Assembly (NCBI RefSeq): GCF_002245695.1
Contig: NZ_NOII01000003.1
Coordinates: 62,001 to 126,000 of the forward strand
Origin: Fictibacillus aquaticus
GTDB lineage: Bacteria; Bacillota; Bacilli; Bacillales; Fictibacillaceae
Direction: 5' to 3'
Length of the DNA: 64,000 nucleotides
A program made the position numbers and the translations under genes. The notes below the pieces were generated by a model that saw only the letters and a program-made list of their open reading frames with translations, had not been told where the DNA came from and searched no databases. How positions within the stretch are numbered: position 1 is the first letter of the stretch; every line of letters starts with the position of its first letter. Below are positions 28,549 to 37,104 of this stretch, piece after piece.

Positions 28549-29172
28549 CTAAACAGATTTATTCAAGAATTGCTGCATTTCTTCCTCGCTCAGTTCCTCC
28601 GGCGTAATGCCCTTCTTATCGCAGTACTCGTACATGGCTTTAACCTTTAATTTAGGATCGCTAGGCTGAGGTTCTGTATAGATACCATCTGGAAACCCTT
28701 CCTCAAATGCATTTATTTTTAGCTGCGCTAACTCAGAAAGAAAGTATTCTTTATCCGCATCTTTCGCGATGTTTTCAGCCGCGTCTTCTGCCAGTTTTAA
28801 AAATGAATTTGCAAGATTAACCTCTTTGCCTATGAGATAGGCACGTGCGTTGGCTTCATAAGCAAACGCCAGGTCGAAGTCGCCAATATTGTGGCTTTGG
28901 CAGAGTTCAAGATTATTTTTTGCATGATACAAAGCACTCTCAAATCTTCCTAACAGCGCATAAACACGTGAAATCTGCCACTCGCCGCGAGCGAATTGCA
29001 GTGCTGTGCCGATTTCTCCCCAATGATACCTTGAGGCGTGCGCCAAGTGGATCATCTTCATATCGTCCTCAGCCGTCCTGTCTTTCTTTTCAATGTAATC
29101 CCAGCAGCTGTTAAAGCATTCAACCGCTTGCTTTCTATGCCATTCTGCAATCGTTAGTTTGTTATCGTCCAT
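28549..29172 (-). CDS. TPR-like helical protein
   Basis: 207 residues, all helical, with repeats of TPR character (RGEWQISRVYALLGRFESALYHAKNNLELCQ and AFAYEANARAYLIGKEVNLANSFLKLAED), then an acidic C-terminus ending in EELSEEEMQQFLNKS. It probably acts in protein-protein contact; the partner is unknown. AAAGGAGAAGCAT precedes the ATG. It is the first gene of a two-gene leftward unit with the DUF2691-like gene. Confidence 0.7.
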   Translation of the reverse strand: MDDNKLTIAEWHRKQAVECFNSCWDYIEKKDRTAEDDMKMIHLAHASRYHWGEIGTALQFARGEWQISRVYALLGRFESALYHAKNNLELCQSHNIGDFDLAFAYEANARAYLIGKEVNLANSFLKLAEDAAENIAKDADKEYFLSELAQLKINAFEEGFPDGIYTEPQPSDPKLKVKAMYEYCDKKGITPEELSEEEMQQFLNKSV

Positions 29173-29329
29173 ATGCTTCTCCTTTATGGTATCTGAAATT
29201 ATATATTCGCATGATTAGATTTAAAACCTTTAAACTTGTTCAAAAAGCACCGGCAATTGCTACTGGGATTTCTTTTACATGCTAAAATGAGTGGTATAAA
29301 AACGTAATGAATGAAAGCGGGGGAGCGCA

Positions 29330-29998
29330 ATGAAAGAAAGAATCGCCATTTCCTGGAGCGGGGGAAAGGACAGTGCTCTTGCTCTTTATAAATTGCTGCA
29401 GGAAGACAAATACATAGTAGATTCTCTTTTTACTACGGTAACGGAAGGGTATAACCGGATCAGCATGCACGGTGTGCCAGAATCATTGCTCGAGAAGCAG
29501 GCGGAAAGCCTTGGGTTTCCGCTGCGAAAGGTGTACATACCGCAGGCGTGCATTAACGAGGTCTATCAGGAACGAATGCGCGAAAAGGTGACAGAAATGA
29601 AAGCAGAGGGCATTCAGACATTCATGTTCGGCGATATTTTTCTGGAGGATGTGCGAAAATATCGTGAGGAATCGCTTCAGCAAGCGGGCATGAAGGCGGT
29701 CTTCCCGTTATGGGGGCGCAAAACGGATGAGCTGGTGCACGAATTCTTCTCGTTAGGGTTTAGAACCATCACAACATGCGTGGATACAGAAGTCATATCG
29801 GACACTTTCCTTGGAAGAGTGATGGACGAGGCGTTCATAGAGGAACTGCCAGAACACGCCGATCCTTGTGGAGAGAATGGCGAGTTTCATACCTTTGCAT
29901 TTGACGGACCGATCTTTAAAAAGCAAGTGGAGTTTGTTAAAGGGGAGAACGTGGATAGAGGAAGGTTTCATTTTTGTGAACTGCTGGAGAGAGAGTAA
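29330..29998 (+). CDS. Dph6-related ATP pyrophosphatase (PP-loop)
   Basis: 222 residues. The PP-loop SWSGGKDSALALYKLL lies at about residues 8-23. SMHGVPESLLEKQAESLGFPL, MFGDIFLEDVRKYREE and PLWGRKTDELVHEFFSLGF, then HADPCGENGEFHTF match the Dph6/COG2102 family. Eukaryotic Dph6 makes diphthamide from diphthine, but bacteria lack that residue on EF-G, so the bacterial role is another adenylation/amidation. GGGGGAG precedes the ATG. It is a single-gene unit. Confidence 0.88.
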   Translation: MKERIAISWSGGKDSALALYKLLQEDKYIVDSLFTTVTEGYNRISMHGVPESLLEKQAESLGFPLRKVYIPQACINEVYQERMREKVTEMKAEGIQTFMFGDIFLEDVRKYREESLQQAGMKAVFPLWGRKTDELVHEFFSLGFRTITTCVDTEVISDTFLGRVMDEAFIEELPEHADPCGENGEFHTFAFDGPIFKKQVEFVKGENVDRGRFHFCELLERE

Positions 29999-30012
29999 TC
30001 GTAATAATTAGT

Positions 30013-30044
30013 AGCGGCTGCCTTTATGTAAGGCGGCCGCTTTA
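30013..30044 (+). terminator. Terminator of the Dph6-like gene
   Basis: AGCGGCTGCCTT pairs with AAGGCGGCCGCT around TATGT with one mismatch, then TTT. Confidence 0.7.
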
Positions 30045-30071
30045 ACTCAACAATACTAGTCGTATTTATTA

Positions 30072-30500
30072 CTATTCAATTATTTCAATTAACTTATTGG
30101 TCATTTTTTCTGACACAGTATAGATCGAATGAGTATCATCAGTTTTCATCAAGGTGCTTTGTTGTCCTTTTTCACCTAACCACAAATGATAACTTTGCTT
30201 ATTGTCATCCGTGTAAATAACATCGAAATAAAATTCAGGATTAGCCATATTAACTATACCGTTTTCTTTTACAGCACTTGAAATGACACTTTGAAATGTT
30301 TGAATATCTTTATCTTCTTTAAAAATAGTTGGACTGGCTCCTTTTGACTTAGAAATAATAATCTTTGTAATTTCTTTTGGTGGCTGTAATTCACCGCCAT
30401 GAGCTTTAACCACTCCCGCAGCAGTGCTGTCTTCCGATTGGCAGCCAAAAAGAAAAGCGGAAAATAAAGATAAAGATAAAAGCAGGATGAATTTTCTCAT
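30072..30500 (-). CDS. Small lipoprotein of unknown function
   Basis: 142 residues with a lipoprotein signal and lipobox FLFGC (C20). The mature part is strand-rich (ITKIIISKSKGASPTIFKED, then YFDVIYTDDNKQSYHLWLGEKG), like Bacillus lipoproteins with a YhfM-like domain, but I am not sure of the family. GGAG lies 10 bases before the ATG. It is divergent from the PAS receptor gene. Confidence 0.75.
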   Translation of the reverse strand: MRKFILLLSLSLFSAFLFGCQSEDSTAAGVVKAHGGELQPPKEITKIIISKSKGASPTIFKEDKDIQTFQSVISSAVKENGIVNMANPEFYFDVIYTDDNKQSYHLWLGEKGQQSTLMKTDDTHSIYTVSEKMTNKLIEIIE

Positions 30501-30635
30501 ATTCTATATACTCCAATCGTCTTGTTCTACTATTCAAATTAGACGAAGGTAACCCTCTTAAAGTTTCTCCTTATTATTTTTTGCATTTCCAAAAAAATCC
30601 ACAAAATTTATGAAAACAGCCTTAAAAATAGATAT

Positions 30636-30662
30636 CAAATAAAGGGTATTTTAATCCGATAA
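30636..30662 (+). promoter_or_regulatory. Possible sigma-D promoter of the PAS receptor
   Basis: CAAA (30636-30639), 15 bases, TCCGATAA (30655-30662) is close to the Bacillus sigma-D consensus TAAA-N15-GCCGATAT. It lies 54 bases before a chemotaxis-type gene, the usual sigma-D target. Confidence 0.5.
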
Positions 30663-30715
30663 AGAATTAAAATATGTTAGGAAAATAAATCCATGATAAT
30701 GCTAAAGGAGCATAA

Positions 30716-31534
30716 ATGAATACTTTAACACACAACGTGAGCACACAAGTTTTGGAGCCGATTTCCGTTTTATCTGCGCTTGAAAGCAACCTGGCGATGA
30801 TCGAGTTTAATCTTAATCGTGAGGTTATCTGGGTCAATGAAAATTTCGCCGGCGCGATGGGGTACCGTCCTGCCGAAATGATCGGCATGAACCACCAGCT
30901 GTTCTGTACGCCCGAGTTTGGGAACAGCCGTGAGTATGAAGAACTGTGGAAAAATCTTCGAAACGGGAAAAAGTTTCAGGAGAAAATAGAGCGGCTAAAC
31001 AAACATGGAGAGACGCTTTGGCTGGAAGCAACCTATGTTCCGATTCTTAACGAAGACGGAAACGTGCAAGCTGTTTTAAAAATTGCCACAGACATTACGG
31101 AACGTGAAACCATAGCAATAGAAGTAATTGAACGCTTAAAGGCGATGCCAACTGAACTGGTGAATCTAGTAATTGAGAACTCTCAGGAGAAGCTCGAAGC
31201 TGTTCAATCACTAGAAATGCAGATTAAGTTAATTGAAAAAACATCGAAAATCATAAAAAACGTTGCCTCGCAAACCAATCTACTAGCCTTAAACGCTGCC
31301 ATTGAAGCAGCACGGGCGGGAGAGTATGGCAGAGGGTTTAACGTGGTCGCTGAGGAAGTCCGCAAACTATCAGGAAATGCAGACGAAGCGATTAAAGAAA
31401 TCAACAACAATATTGAAAAGGTAAATGAAGAACTTCTAAAAGTAAACAAAATTACAAAAGAACTTCAAGAAATCGTCGATGATACAAAAGTAAAATTTGA
31501 AAAAGCCATTACCGAATTTGAGAACATGATGTAA
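30716..31534 (+). CDS. Soluble PAS chemoreceptor (methyl-accepting signalling domain)
   Basis: 272 residues with no transmembrane helix. A PAS domain at about residues 20-130 ([35 protein letters not shown], then [15 protein letters not shown]) is followed by a short MCP signalling hairpin with the conserved tip [38 protein letters not shown]. The protein is a cytoplasmic sensor that would act on CheA/CheW; the PAS ligand (haem, FAD or none) is unknown. AAAGGAGC precedes the ATG. A sigma-D-like promoter upstream fits motility control. Confidence 0.9.
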   Translation: MNTLTHNVSTQVLEPISVLSALESNLAMIEFNLNREVIWVNENFAGAMGYRPAEMIGMNHQLFCTPEFGNSREYEELWKNLRNGKKFQEKIERLNKHGETLWLEATYVPILNEDGNVQAVLKIATDITERETIAIEVIERLKAMPTELVNLVIENSQEKLEAVQSLEMQIKLIEKTSKIIKNVASQTNLLALNAAIEAARAGEYGRGFNVVAEEVRKLSGNADEAIKEINNNIEKVNEELLKVNKITKELQEIVDDTKVKFEKAITEFENMM

Positions 31535-31540
31535 AAAGGA

Positions 31541-31574
31541 AAGAACACAGGCGGCTGCTCTGTGTTCTTTTTAT
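31541..31574 (+). terminator. Terminator of the PAS receptor gene
   Basis: AAGAACACAG (31541-31550) pairs with CTGTGTTCTT (31560-31569), followed by T residues. Confidence 0.85.
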
Positions 31575-31606
31575 TGAAGTATAGATTAGAAGTAGGCATC
31601 AGGTTC

Positions 31607-31930
31607 GGCGCAGGCTGTTGGGGAAGTGGCGCATATAAGGACTTGAACGGCGCAAATTTAGAATAAAATGGCGCAGGAAGAACTGAACGGCTCAAGTTAG
31701 GTGAGTTGTGGCGCAGTCTGCAATCTAAGCAGCGCAGGATCATCTTGTAGTGGAGCAAGCTGATTGCTGAATGGCGCAGCCTAAAACAATCAAGTGGGTT
31801 TAACTCGCTAAAATTGCGTTTCGTCATATTTTTGGCGCAGGTACGAAGAGAAGCCGCGCAGGTTTTTGCTCTAACGGCGCGGGTGAACTTAAAAAAGCCT
31901 CTTTTCGGCGCAGGTCCTTATCCAGAACAG
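31607..31930. repeat. Degenerate array with exact 21-nt period, core GGCGCAGG
   Basis: Copies of GGCGCA or one-base variants begin at 31607, 31628, 31649, 31670, 31689, 31710, 31731, 31752, 31773, then 31834, 31855, 31876 and 31907. Nearly all steps are 21 nt; the exceptions are 19 (one copy), a worn stretch between 31773 and 31834, and a final step of 31. Only the 6-8 base core and the few bases just before it (often AAC, AAT or AGT) are conserved; the rest of each unit varies. No frame stays open across it, so it is not a gene. It fills nearly the whole gap between the receptor and gntP terminators. Confidence 0.85.
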
Positions 31931-31940
31931 TTTACATCTA

Positions 31941-31972
31941 AAAAAGCTCAGGGCTGTCACCCTGAGCTTTTT
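31941..31972. terminator. gntP terminator
   Basis: AAAAAGCTCAGGG (31941-31953) pairs with CCCTGAGCTTTTT (31960-31972), and it can work in both directions. Confidence 0.9.
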
Positions 31973-31984
31973 CTAATTACTCTA

Positions 31985-33331
31985 TTAAACAAACAAACTA
32001 AGCAGCAGCACAAACCCTAATCCAGACACCGAAATGATTGTTTCTAGCAAGGTCCATGTGGCGAATGTTTCTTTCATGCTGAGTCCGAAGTATTCTTTGA
32101 ACATCCAGAAGCCAGCATCGTTCACATGTGAAGCGATCAAGCTGCCTGCTCCAGTTGCGAGCACGACGAGCGCGAGATTCACGTCTGTTGTGCCGAGCAA
32201 TGGAATAACAAGACCGGCTGTTGTAAGAGCCGCGACAGTCGCTGAGCCAAGAGAGATTCTTAAGATCGCCGCGATGATCCATGCGAGTAAAATTGGCGAG
32301 AGGGAAGTGTCTTTGAAAAGCTCAGCTACATAATCGCCGACACCGCCGTCGATCAGTACTTGCTTGAACGCTCCGCCGCCCCCGATGATAAGAAGCATCA
32401 TGCCGATGTGTGTGATAGCGGTTACACAAGAGTCCATCACTTGCTGAATTGGAATCTTGCGGGCGATTCCCATCGTATACACGGCAAACAGAAGGGACAG
32501 CAGCATAGAAGTTGAAGCGTCTCCGATGAAACGGATTGCTGCGAGCATGCTGTTATCATCAACACCCATTGTTTCCTGCAGCAGTTTGATGACTGTTGCA
32601 ATAGACATAAGAATGACCGGAAGCAAAGCGGTAAATACACTGATGCCAAATCCAGGCGTGTCTTCGAGCTTGAACGTTTTTTGCTCGCCTAATGAAGCGA
32701 TATTTCCTTGTTTGTTGAATGAATCGGGTACAAGCTTTTTTGCCAGCTTCGTAAATACTGGGCCTGCTAAAATGACGGTCGGGATGGCAATGATGAAGCC
32801 GTAAAGCAATACTTCACCGATGTCAGCGCCGTACTCGCCAGCGATAACTGTCGGTCCTGGGTGCGGCGGCAAGAAACCGTGTGTGACGGAAAGAGCCGCA
32901 GCCATCGGAATTCCAAGGTACAGGATGGAAACTCTTAGTTCTCTTGAGATCGCGAATACGATCGGGATAAGCAGTACTAAACCTACTTCAAAGAACAGCG
33001 CGACACCAATAATGAAGGAAGCGGCGACGACGGCCCATTGAATGTTTTTTTCGCCAAATTTATTGACGAGTGTCATGGCGATACGCTGCGCACCGCCTGA
33101 ATCAGCGATCAGCTTTCCGAGCATCGCGCCAAGTCCGAAGATTAACGCTAAGTGACCGAGAGTTCCTCCAAGTCCGGCTTCAATCGTTTTAACAATGTTC
33201 TCTAACGGCATGCCGAGTGCCAGCGCCACTCCGAATGAAACGATGATCAATGAAATAAACGTGTTCAATTTCAAGCCCATGATCAGGACAAGCAAAGCGA
33301 TGATTCCTAGGGCTACAATGAATAATGGCAT
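31985..33331 (-). CDS. gntP: Gluconate:H+ symporter
   Basis: 448 residues, about 12-14 hydrophobic helices of the GntP family. Diagnostic stretches are LALIFGLGAMLGKLIADSGGAQRIA, SVTHGFLPPHPGPTVIAGEYGADIG and SHVNDAGFWMFKEYFGLSMKETFATWT. It imports gluconate with protons. AAGGAGGAATTATC stands before the ATG. It is the last gene of the leftward gntR-gntK-gntP operon; the gntZ found fourth in B. subtilis is not present here. Confidence 0.95.
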   Translation of the reverse strand: MPLFIVALGIIALLVLIMGLKLNTFISLIIVSFGVALALGMPLENIVKTIEAGLGGTLGHLALIFGLGAMLGKLIADSGGAQRIAMTLVNKFGEKNIQWAVVAASFIIGVALFFEVGLVLLIPIVFAISRELRVSILYLGIPMAAALSVTHGFLPPHPGPTVIAGEYGADIGEVLLYGFIIAIPTVILAGPVFTKLAKKLVPDSFNKQGNIASLGEQKTFKLEDTPGFGISVFTALLPVILMSIATVIKLLQETMGVDDNSMLAAIRFIGDASTSMLLSLLFAVYTMGIARKIPIQQVMDSCVTAITHIGMMLLIIGGGGAFKQVLIDGGVGDYVAELFKDTSLSPILLAWIIAAILRISLGSATVAALTTAGLVIPLLGTTDVNLALVVLATGAGSLIASHVNDAGFWMFKEYFGLSMKETFATWTLLETIISVSGLGFVLLLSLFV

Positions 33332-33355
33332 GATAATTCCTCCTTGTGACTAGTT

Positions 33356-34894
33356 TTATGTGTGTAAAAGATTTCTTTGATAGTCAGCTATTTTTGTATA
33401 ATCTTCTTTCAAAACTCTTGATAAAGAGATAAAGATTGGCATTAGCTGTCTGTATTCTTTTGCCGCATCTTCCTCCGGCTTATGGCTGTGTGTGCTGCCA
33501 ATCATGTCCGAAATAACATCGAATGAGTCGATCTTGCCTGTCGCATAAAGTCCTAGGATACATGCGCCGAGACACGAGCTTTCATAACTTTCTGGCACGA
33601 CAACCTCTGACTCGAAAATATCGGCCATCATCTGGCGCCAGACAGCCGATCGCGCGAACCCTCCTGTTGCCTGAATGCGGGTAACAGGTCCGTCCATACA
33701 CTCGGTCAGCGCAAGAAAAACGGTGTACAGGTTGTAGATGACCCCTTCAAGAGCTGCACGGATCATGTGTTCTTTCTTGTGAGCCATCGTTAAGCCGAAA
33801 AAGGATCCGCGCACGTCTGGGTTCCATAATGGAGCACGTTCACCGGCAAGGTATGGGTGGAACAAGAGTCCGTCTGACCCTGGCCGTACTCGTTCGGCGA
33901 TTTTCGTTAACACTTCATATGGATCAATTCCAAGGCGTTTTGCTGTTTCGATTTCAGAAGAGGCGAACTCATCCCGAATCCAGCGCAGTACCATTCCACC
34001 GTTATTCACTGGGCCGCCGATCACCCAGTGGTTTTCGGTTAACGCATAACAGAAAATCCGTCCTTTTTCGTCAGTTTGCGGCTTGTCGATGATCGTCCGG
34101 ATCGCTCCGCTCGTCCCGATCGTCACCGCTATCTCACCTTTTTTGATCGCGTTCACACCGAGATTCGAGAGCACGCCGTCACTGGCACCAATCACAAACG
34201 GAGTGGCAGGATTAATGTTCATCAGTGTGGCGAGATCCTGGTTGCAGCCGCGGAAAATCGTTGTAGTCGGAACAAGCTCAGACAGCTGCTCGCGTGTAAT
34301 GCCTGCGACCTGCAGTGCTTCCGCGTCCCAATCCAGTTTTTTAAGATTCATCATGCCAGTCGCTGAAGCGATTGAATGATCGACTGCGTAACGATTGAAA
34401 AGCTTTTTGAATACATATTCTTTAATTCCGATGTACTTTTTCGCTTTGGCCGCAATATCAGGACGTTCCTTCACGATCCACGTGATTTTGCTGAGCGGCG
34501 ACATCGGATGAATCGGTGTTCCAGTCCGCTTATAGATCTCGTGACCGTTCAGATCGCTTTTAATACGATGTGCAAAAGCTTCACTGCGGTTATCTGCCCA
34601 TGTGATGCAAGGCGTCAGCGGGATGTCGTTCTCATCCATCGCTATCACGCTATGCATGGCGCTGCTGAATGAAACGAACTCAATCGTTTTTTCGCGATGC
34701 TTTTTCGTGATCTGAGAGACCGAAAGCAAGACCGCCTGAAAAATTTGCTCAGGATCTTGTTCAGCCGTCGAGATATCCGGTGTATGAAGCGGGTAACCGA
34801 CATTTTCCTTTGCAATAACGGTTCCGTGGCCGTCAAACAGGATCGCTTTCGTACTCGTCGTTCCGATATCGACTCCAAGCATATAGCTAGTCAT
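33356..34894 (-). CDS. gntK: Gluconokinase
   Basis: 512 residues from ATG 34894, behind AAAGGAG; the frame is open 16 codons further but without a ribosome binding site. FGGY kinase fold: N-terminal GVDIGTTSTKAILFD (phosphate loop), ITWADNRS, then the ATP domain with GTSGAIRT and GGFARSAVWRQMMADIF. It phosphorylates gluconate to 6-phosphogluconate for the pentose phosphate pathway. The start overlaps the gntR stop by eight bases, giving translational coupling. Confidence 0.95.
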   Translation of the reverse strand: MTSYMLGVDIGTTSTKAILFDGHGTVIAKENVGYPLHTPDISTAEQDPEQIFQAVLLSVSQITKKHREKTIEFVSFSSAMHSVIAMDENDIPLTPCITWADNRSEAFAHRIKSDLNGHEIYKRTGTPIHPMSPLSKITWIVKERPDIAAKAKKYIGIKEYVFKKLFNRYAVDHSIASATGMMNLKKLDWDAEALQVAGITREQLSELVPTTTIFRGCNQDLATLMNINPATPFVIGASDGVLSNLGVNAIKKGEIAVTIGTSGAIRTIIDKPQTDEKGRIFCYALTENHWVIGGPVNNGGMVLRWIRDEFASSEIETAKRLGIDPYEVLTKIAERVRPGSDGLLFHPYLAGERAPLWNPDVRGSFFGLTMAHKKEHMIRAALEGVIYNLYTVFLALTECMDGPVTRIQATGGFARSAVWRQMMADIFESEVVVPESYESSCLGACILGLYATGKIDSFDVISDMIGSTHSHKPEEDAAKEYRQLMPIFISLSRVLKEDYTKIADYQRNLLHT

Positions 34895-35615
34895 CGTTTT
34901 GAACTCCTTTCGATAGCATCTGCTGTGACATCCACAGATCATCTACCTTTTCTTGAACATCATCAAAGTTTTGATGCAGCGCCTGAATCATAAGATCGCG
35001 ATTCTTCGTCTTGATAGCCTCGATATACAGCTGGTGATTATCGATAACCCGCTGAAAGTCCTCGTACCGTTCTTCAAGCCGCACACGCATCGATAAAAGG
35101 ATGAGCGCCTCCATGACCGGCTTGGCATTGTTCCAGATCATCATGATGTAAGAGTGGTTGATCGACCGGATGATCGTTTCGTGGAAGAGGACATCCTGAT
35201 AGGAAAACTCGTCCGCGTCTTTGTATTTAATGGCGATGCTCATCATTTCTAAAATCTTGCTCAGCTCCTGAACGAGCTTTGTTGAATCCATTTTGGCAAG
35301 ACGTTCAAACACAAAGGTTTCGATCAGCAAACGAACGTCATAAATTTCTTGAATTTCTTTCTCTGTTAAGCCGAGCACCACGGCACCCATCCGTTCGAGG
35401 CGGATGATATTTTCGGAAGCGAGAATCTTCAGCGCCTCACGTACGGGTGAACGGCTAACAGAAAAATCTGCTGCTATTTTGTTTTCCGAAATGATGGTAC
35501 CGCTTTCAATTAGCCCTGCAATAATACGCATTCTGAGCTCGCTCGCCACTCTGTTGCCAGAAGAAGCTTTTGACAGCCATTTTGCAGGATATAGAAATTC
35601 TGTATGTTCGGACAT
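34887..35615 (-). CDS. gntR: Gluconate operon repressor GntR
   Basis: 242 residues. A GntR winged helix at about residues 20-85 (ELRMRIIAGLIESGTIISENKIAADFSVSRSPVREALKILASENII) is followed by an FCD ligand-binding domain (helices with MSIAIKYKDADEFSYQDVLFHETII and MRVRLEERYEDFQRVIDNHQLYIEAI, the metal/ligand His pattern). In B. subtilis GntR leaves its operator when gluconate binds. The exact B. subtilis operator sequence is present upstream (35643-35660). AGAAGGTG precedes the ATG. It is the first gene of the operon, so it is autoregulated. Confidence 0.95.
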   Translation of the reverse strand: MSEHTEFLYPAKWLSKASSGNRVASELRMRIIAGLIESGTIISENKIAADFSVSRSPVREALKILASENIIRLERMGAVVLGLTEKEIQEIYDVRLLIETFVFERLAKMDSTKLVQELSKILEMMSIAIKYKDADEFSYQDVLFHETIIRSINHSYIMMIWNNAKPVMEALILLSMRVRLEERYEDFQRVIDNHQLYIEAIKTKNRDLMIQALHQNFDDVQEKVDDLWMSQQMLSKGVQNDD

Positions 35616-35642
35616 ATATTCACCTTCTTATGTTCAGTAAGT

Positions 35643-35695
35643 ATACTTGTATACAAGTATTATAAACAGAATATTTTATTTTGCAAGCGCTTTAA
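35643..35695 (-). promoter_or_regulatory. gnt promoter with GntR operator and cre site
   Basis: ATACTTGTATACAAGTAT (35643-35660) is a perfect palindrome identical to the known B. subtilis GntR operator. On the minus strand TTGCAA (35681-35686), a 16-base spacer and TATAAT (35659-35664) make the promoter, so the operator covers the -10 edge and start. TTGCAAGCGCTTTAA (35681-35695) fits the CcpA cre pattern and overlaps the -35, giving glucose repression. Confidence 0.88.
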
Positions 35696-35766
35696 TTTTG
35701 GTGTTTTTTCCGCTAAGCAAAAAACTGTTCAATTTTTGACCGATGCTGTAAATAAAATGTACACAT

Positions 35767-35814
35767 TTAAAATAGCGGGGTCCGGTACTGCAGTACCGGA
35801 CCCCGCTATTTTAA
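35767..35814. repeat. Perfect 48-bp palindrome without loop
   Basis: The two 24-base arms meet at 35790/35791 with no unpaired base. The GC-rich core GGGGTCCGGTACTGCAGTAC (35777-35796) and its mirror sit inside AT-rich ends. It lies between the divergent gntR and SDR genes. Its arm start GGGGTCCGGTAC resembles GGGGTACGGTAC of the element at 48-55 kb, so it may belong to the same family. Confidence 0.9.
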
Positions 35815-35857
35815 TCTGGCACAGAACTTGCAAAAGTGTAAGGCGGGAGGGATTTTA

Positions 35858-36625
35858 ATGAACATACAAGAATGTAAGGCAGTCGTAACGGGTGGAGCTT
35901 CTGGTCTTGGGGAAGCTACGGTTAGGAGAATTGTAGAGAACGGCGGACAGGCGGTAATTCTTGATCTTTCCGAGGAACGAGGACAGAAGCTTATAGATGA
36001 GCTTGGCTCTGCTGTTGGGTTTGTGAAAACGGATGTGACGAGTGAAGAAGAAGTGAGGGCAGCGATTGGGGAAGCTGTGAGCCGGATGGGTTCGGTAAAT
36101 ACCGTAGCGAACTGCGCTGGCATCGGCATCGCCGAAAAGGTACTCGGCAAAAAAGGGACACATAGTCTCGATCTTTTCTCTAAAGTTATCTCTGTTAATT
36201 TGATCGGCACGTTCAATGTGTGCCGCCTTGCTGCCGAAAATATGGTCGGTAACGAGGAGAACGAGTTCGGTGAAAGAGGGGTAATCATCAATACAGCATC
36301 TGTTGCGGCGTTTGAAGGACAGATCGGTCAGGCGGCGTACAGCGCGTCGAAGGGCGGAGTTGTCGGCCTGACATTGCCGCTGGCACGGGAGTTTGCGAGA
36401 TCTGGCATAAGGGTGATGACGATCGCACCGGGCCTTTTCCATACCCCGATGTTCGAGATGCTGCCGGAAGAAGCGCGCGTATCGCTTGGAAAGATGGTTC
36501 CGTTCCCGTCGCGGCTCGGGTTTCCAGAAGAATACGCTCATCTCGTACAGAGCATCGTAGAGAATCCGATGCTCAACGGGGAGACGATCCGACTTGATGG
36601 TGCAATTCGCATGCAGCCTAAATAA
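35858..36625 (+). CDS. SDR, 3-hydroxyacyl-CoA dehydrogenase (HSD10-like)
   Basis: 255 residues from ATG 35858 behind GGGAGGG; 10 codons upstream are open but lack a site. TGGASGLG is the NAD loop, NCAGIG the second motif, and YSASKGG carries the catalytic Tyr and Lys. The ending [20 protein letters not shown] and [15 protein letters not shown] match type 2 3-hydroxyacyl-CoA/2-methyl-3-hydroxybutyryl-CoA dehydrogenases. It oxidises the beta-hydroxyl group during branched or short-chain acyl-CoA breakdown, which fits the acyl-CoA operon from 39.4 kb. Confidence 0.85.
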   Translation: MNIQECKAVVTGGASGLGEATVRRIVENGGQAVILDLSEERGQKLIDELGSAVGFVKTDVTSEEEVRAAIGEAVSRMGSVNTVANCAGIGIAEKVLGKKGTHSLDLFSKVISVNLIGTFNVCRLAAENMVGNEENEFGERGVIINTASVAAFEGQIGQAAYSASKGGVVGLTLPLAREFARSGIRVMTIAPGLFHTPMFEMLPEEARVSLGKMVPFPSRLGFPEEYAHLVQSIVENPMLNGETIRLDGAIRMQPK

Positions 36626-36646
36626 ACACACAAAAGAAGAATATAA

Positions 36647-37030
36647 TACAACAAATTTAGTATTCAGGAGATCGTTCATCAGGAAGTTTTTACAAAAGAT
36701 AAGTATGCATACGTTTTATTTCTAACCGAAAACAAAAACACAAAGGATTCTTTAGTGTTTGCTGAGTTTACAAAAACTTCGATGGGGTGGGAATTGGATG
36801 GAATGGTTTTACATTCTCTGAAGGACGAGTTACAGTCGGCTGGCGGGGGTGGAAATCGGACAATGTATGGTCTAACCCCATCTAATGTCGAGACCGTAAA
36901 GCTTGGAAAACGAAAGGCTCAAGTTTATTCCTTAGGAGTAAAAAAAGTATGGCTCATCCACAAACCTTCAAAAAAAGAACGGAATTTGGAGCCAGCTTTT
37001 TATAATAAAGAGGAACAGAAAGTTTCTTAA
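36647..37030 (+). pseudogene. 5'-truncated remnant of an unknown gene
   Basis: A coherent protein frame runs from just after a stop (36644) to 37030. It reads FSIQEIVHQEVFTKDKYAYV and on through FAEFTKTSMGWELDGMVLHS, but has no usable start: the first in-frame GTG is at 36755, inside the domain, without a ribosome binding site. The N-terminus, which in similar Bacillus small lipoproteins would hold a signal peptide, is absent. It is best read as the 3' two thirds of a lost gene. Confidence 0.6.
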
Positions 37031-37068
37031 TCTTATATATAGAATTTTTCATATCTCAATCAATAGAG

Positions 37069-37101
37069 ACCTGTTTCCGAACGCCGGAGCAGGTTTTATT
37101 T
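37069..37101 (+). terminator. Terminator after the gene remnant
   Basis: ACCTGTTTCCG pairs with CGGAGCAGGT around ACGC with mismatches, followed by TTTATTTT. Confidence 0.6.
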
Positions 37102-37104
37102 TAT

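Noticed and set aside
31607-31930. CRISPR array for the GGCGCA repeats
   Set aside because: The period of 21 nt is too short, only 6-8 bases are conserved, and no cas genes are near.
35767-35814. The 48-bp palindrome as an intrinsic terminator
   Set aside because: It lies between divergent genes, has no loop and no proper T run, and neither flanking gene reads into it.
36755-37030. The frame from GTG 36755 as an intact small gene
   Set aside because: The protein frame continues upstream without a start and the GTG lacks a ribosome binding site, so it is a truncated remnant.
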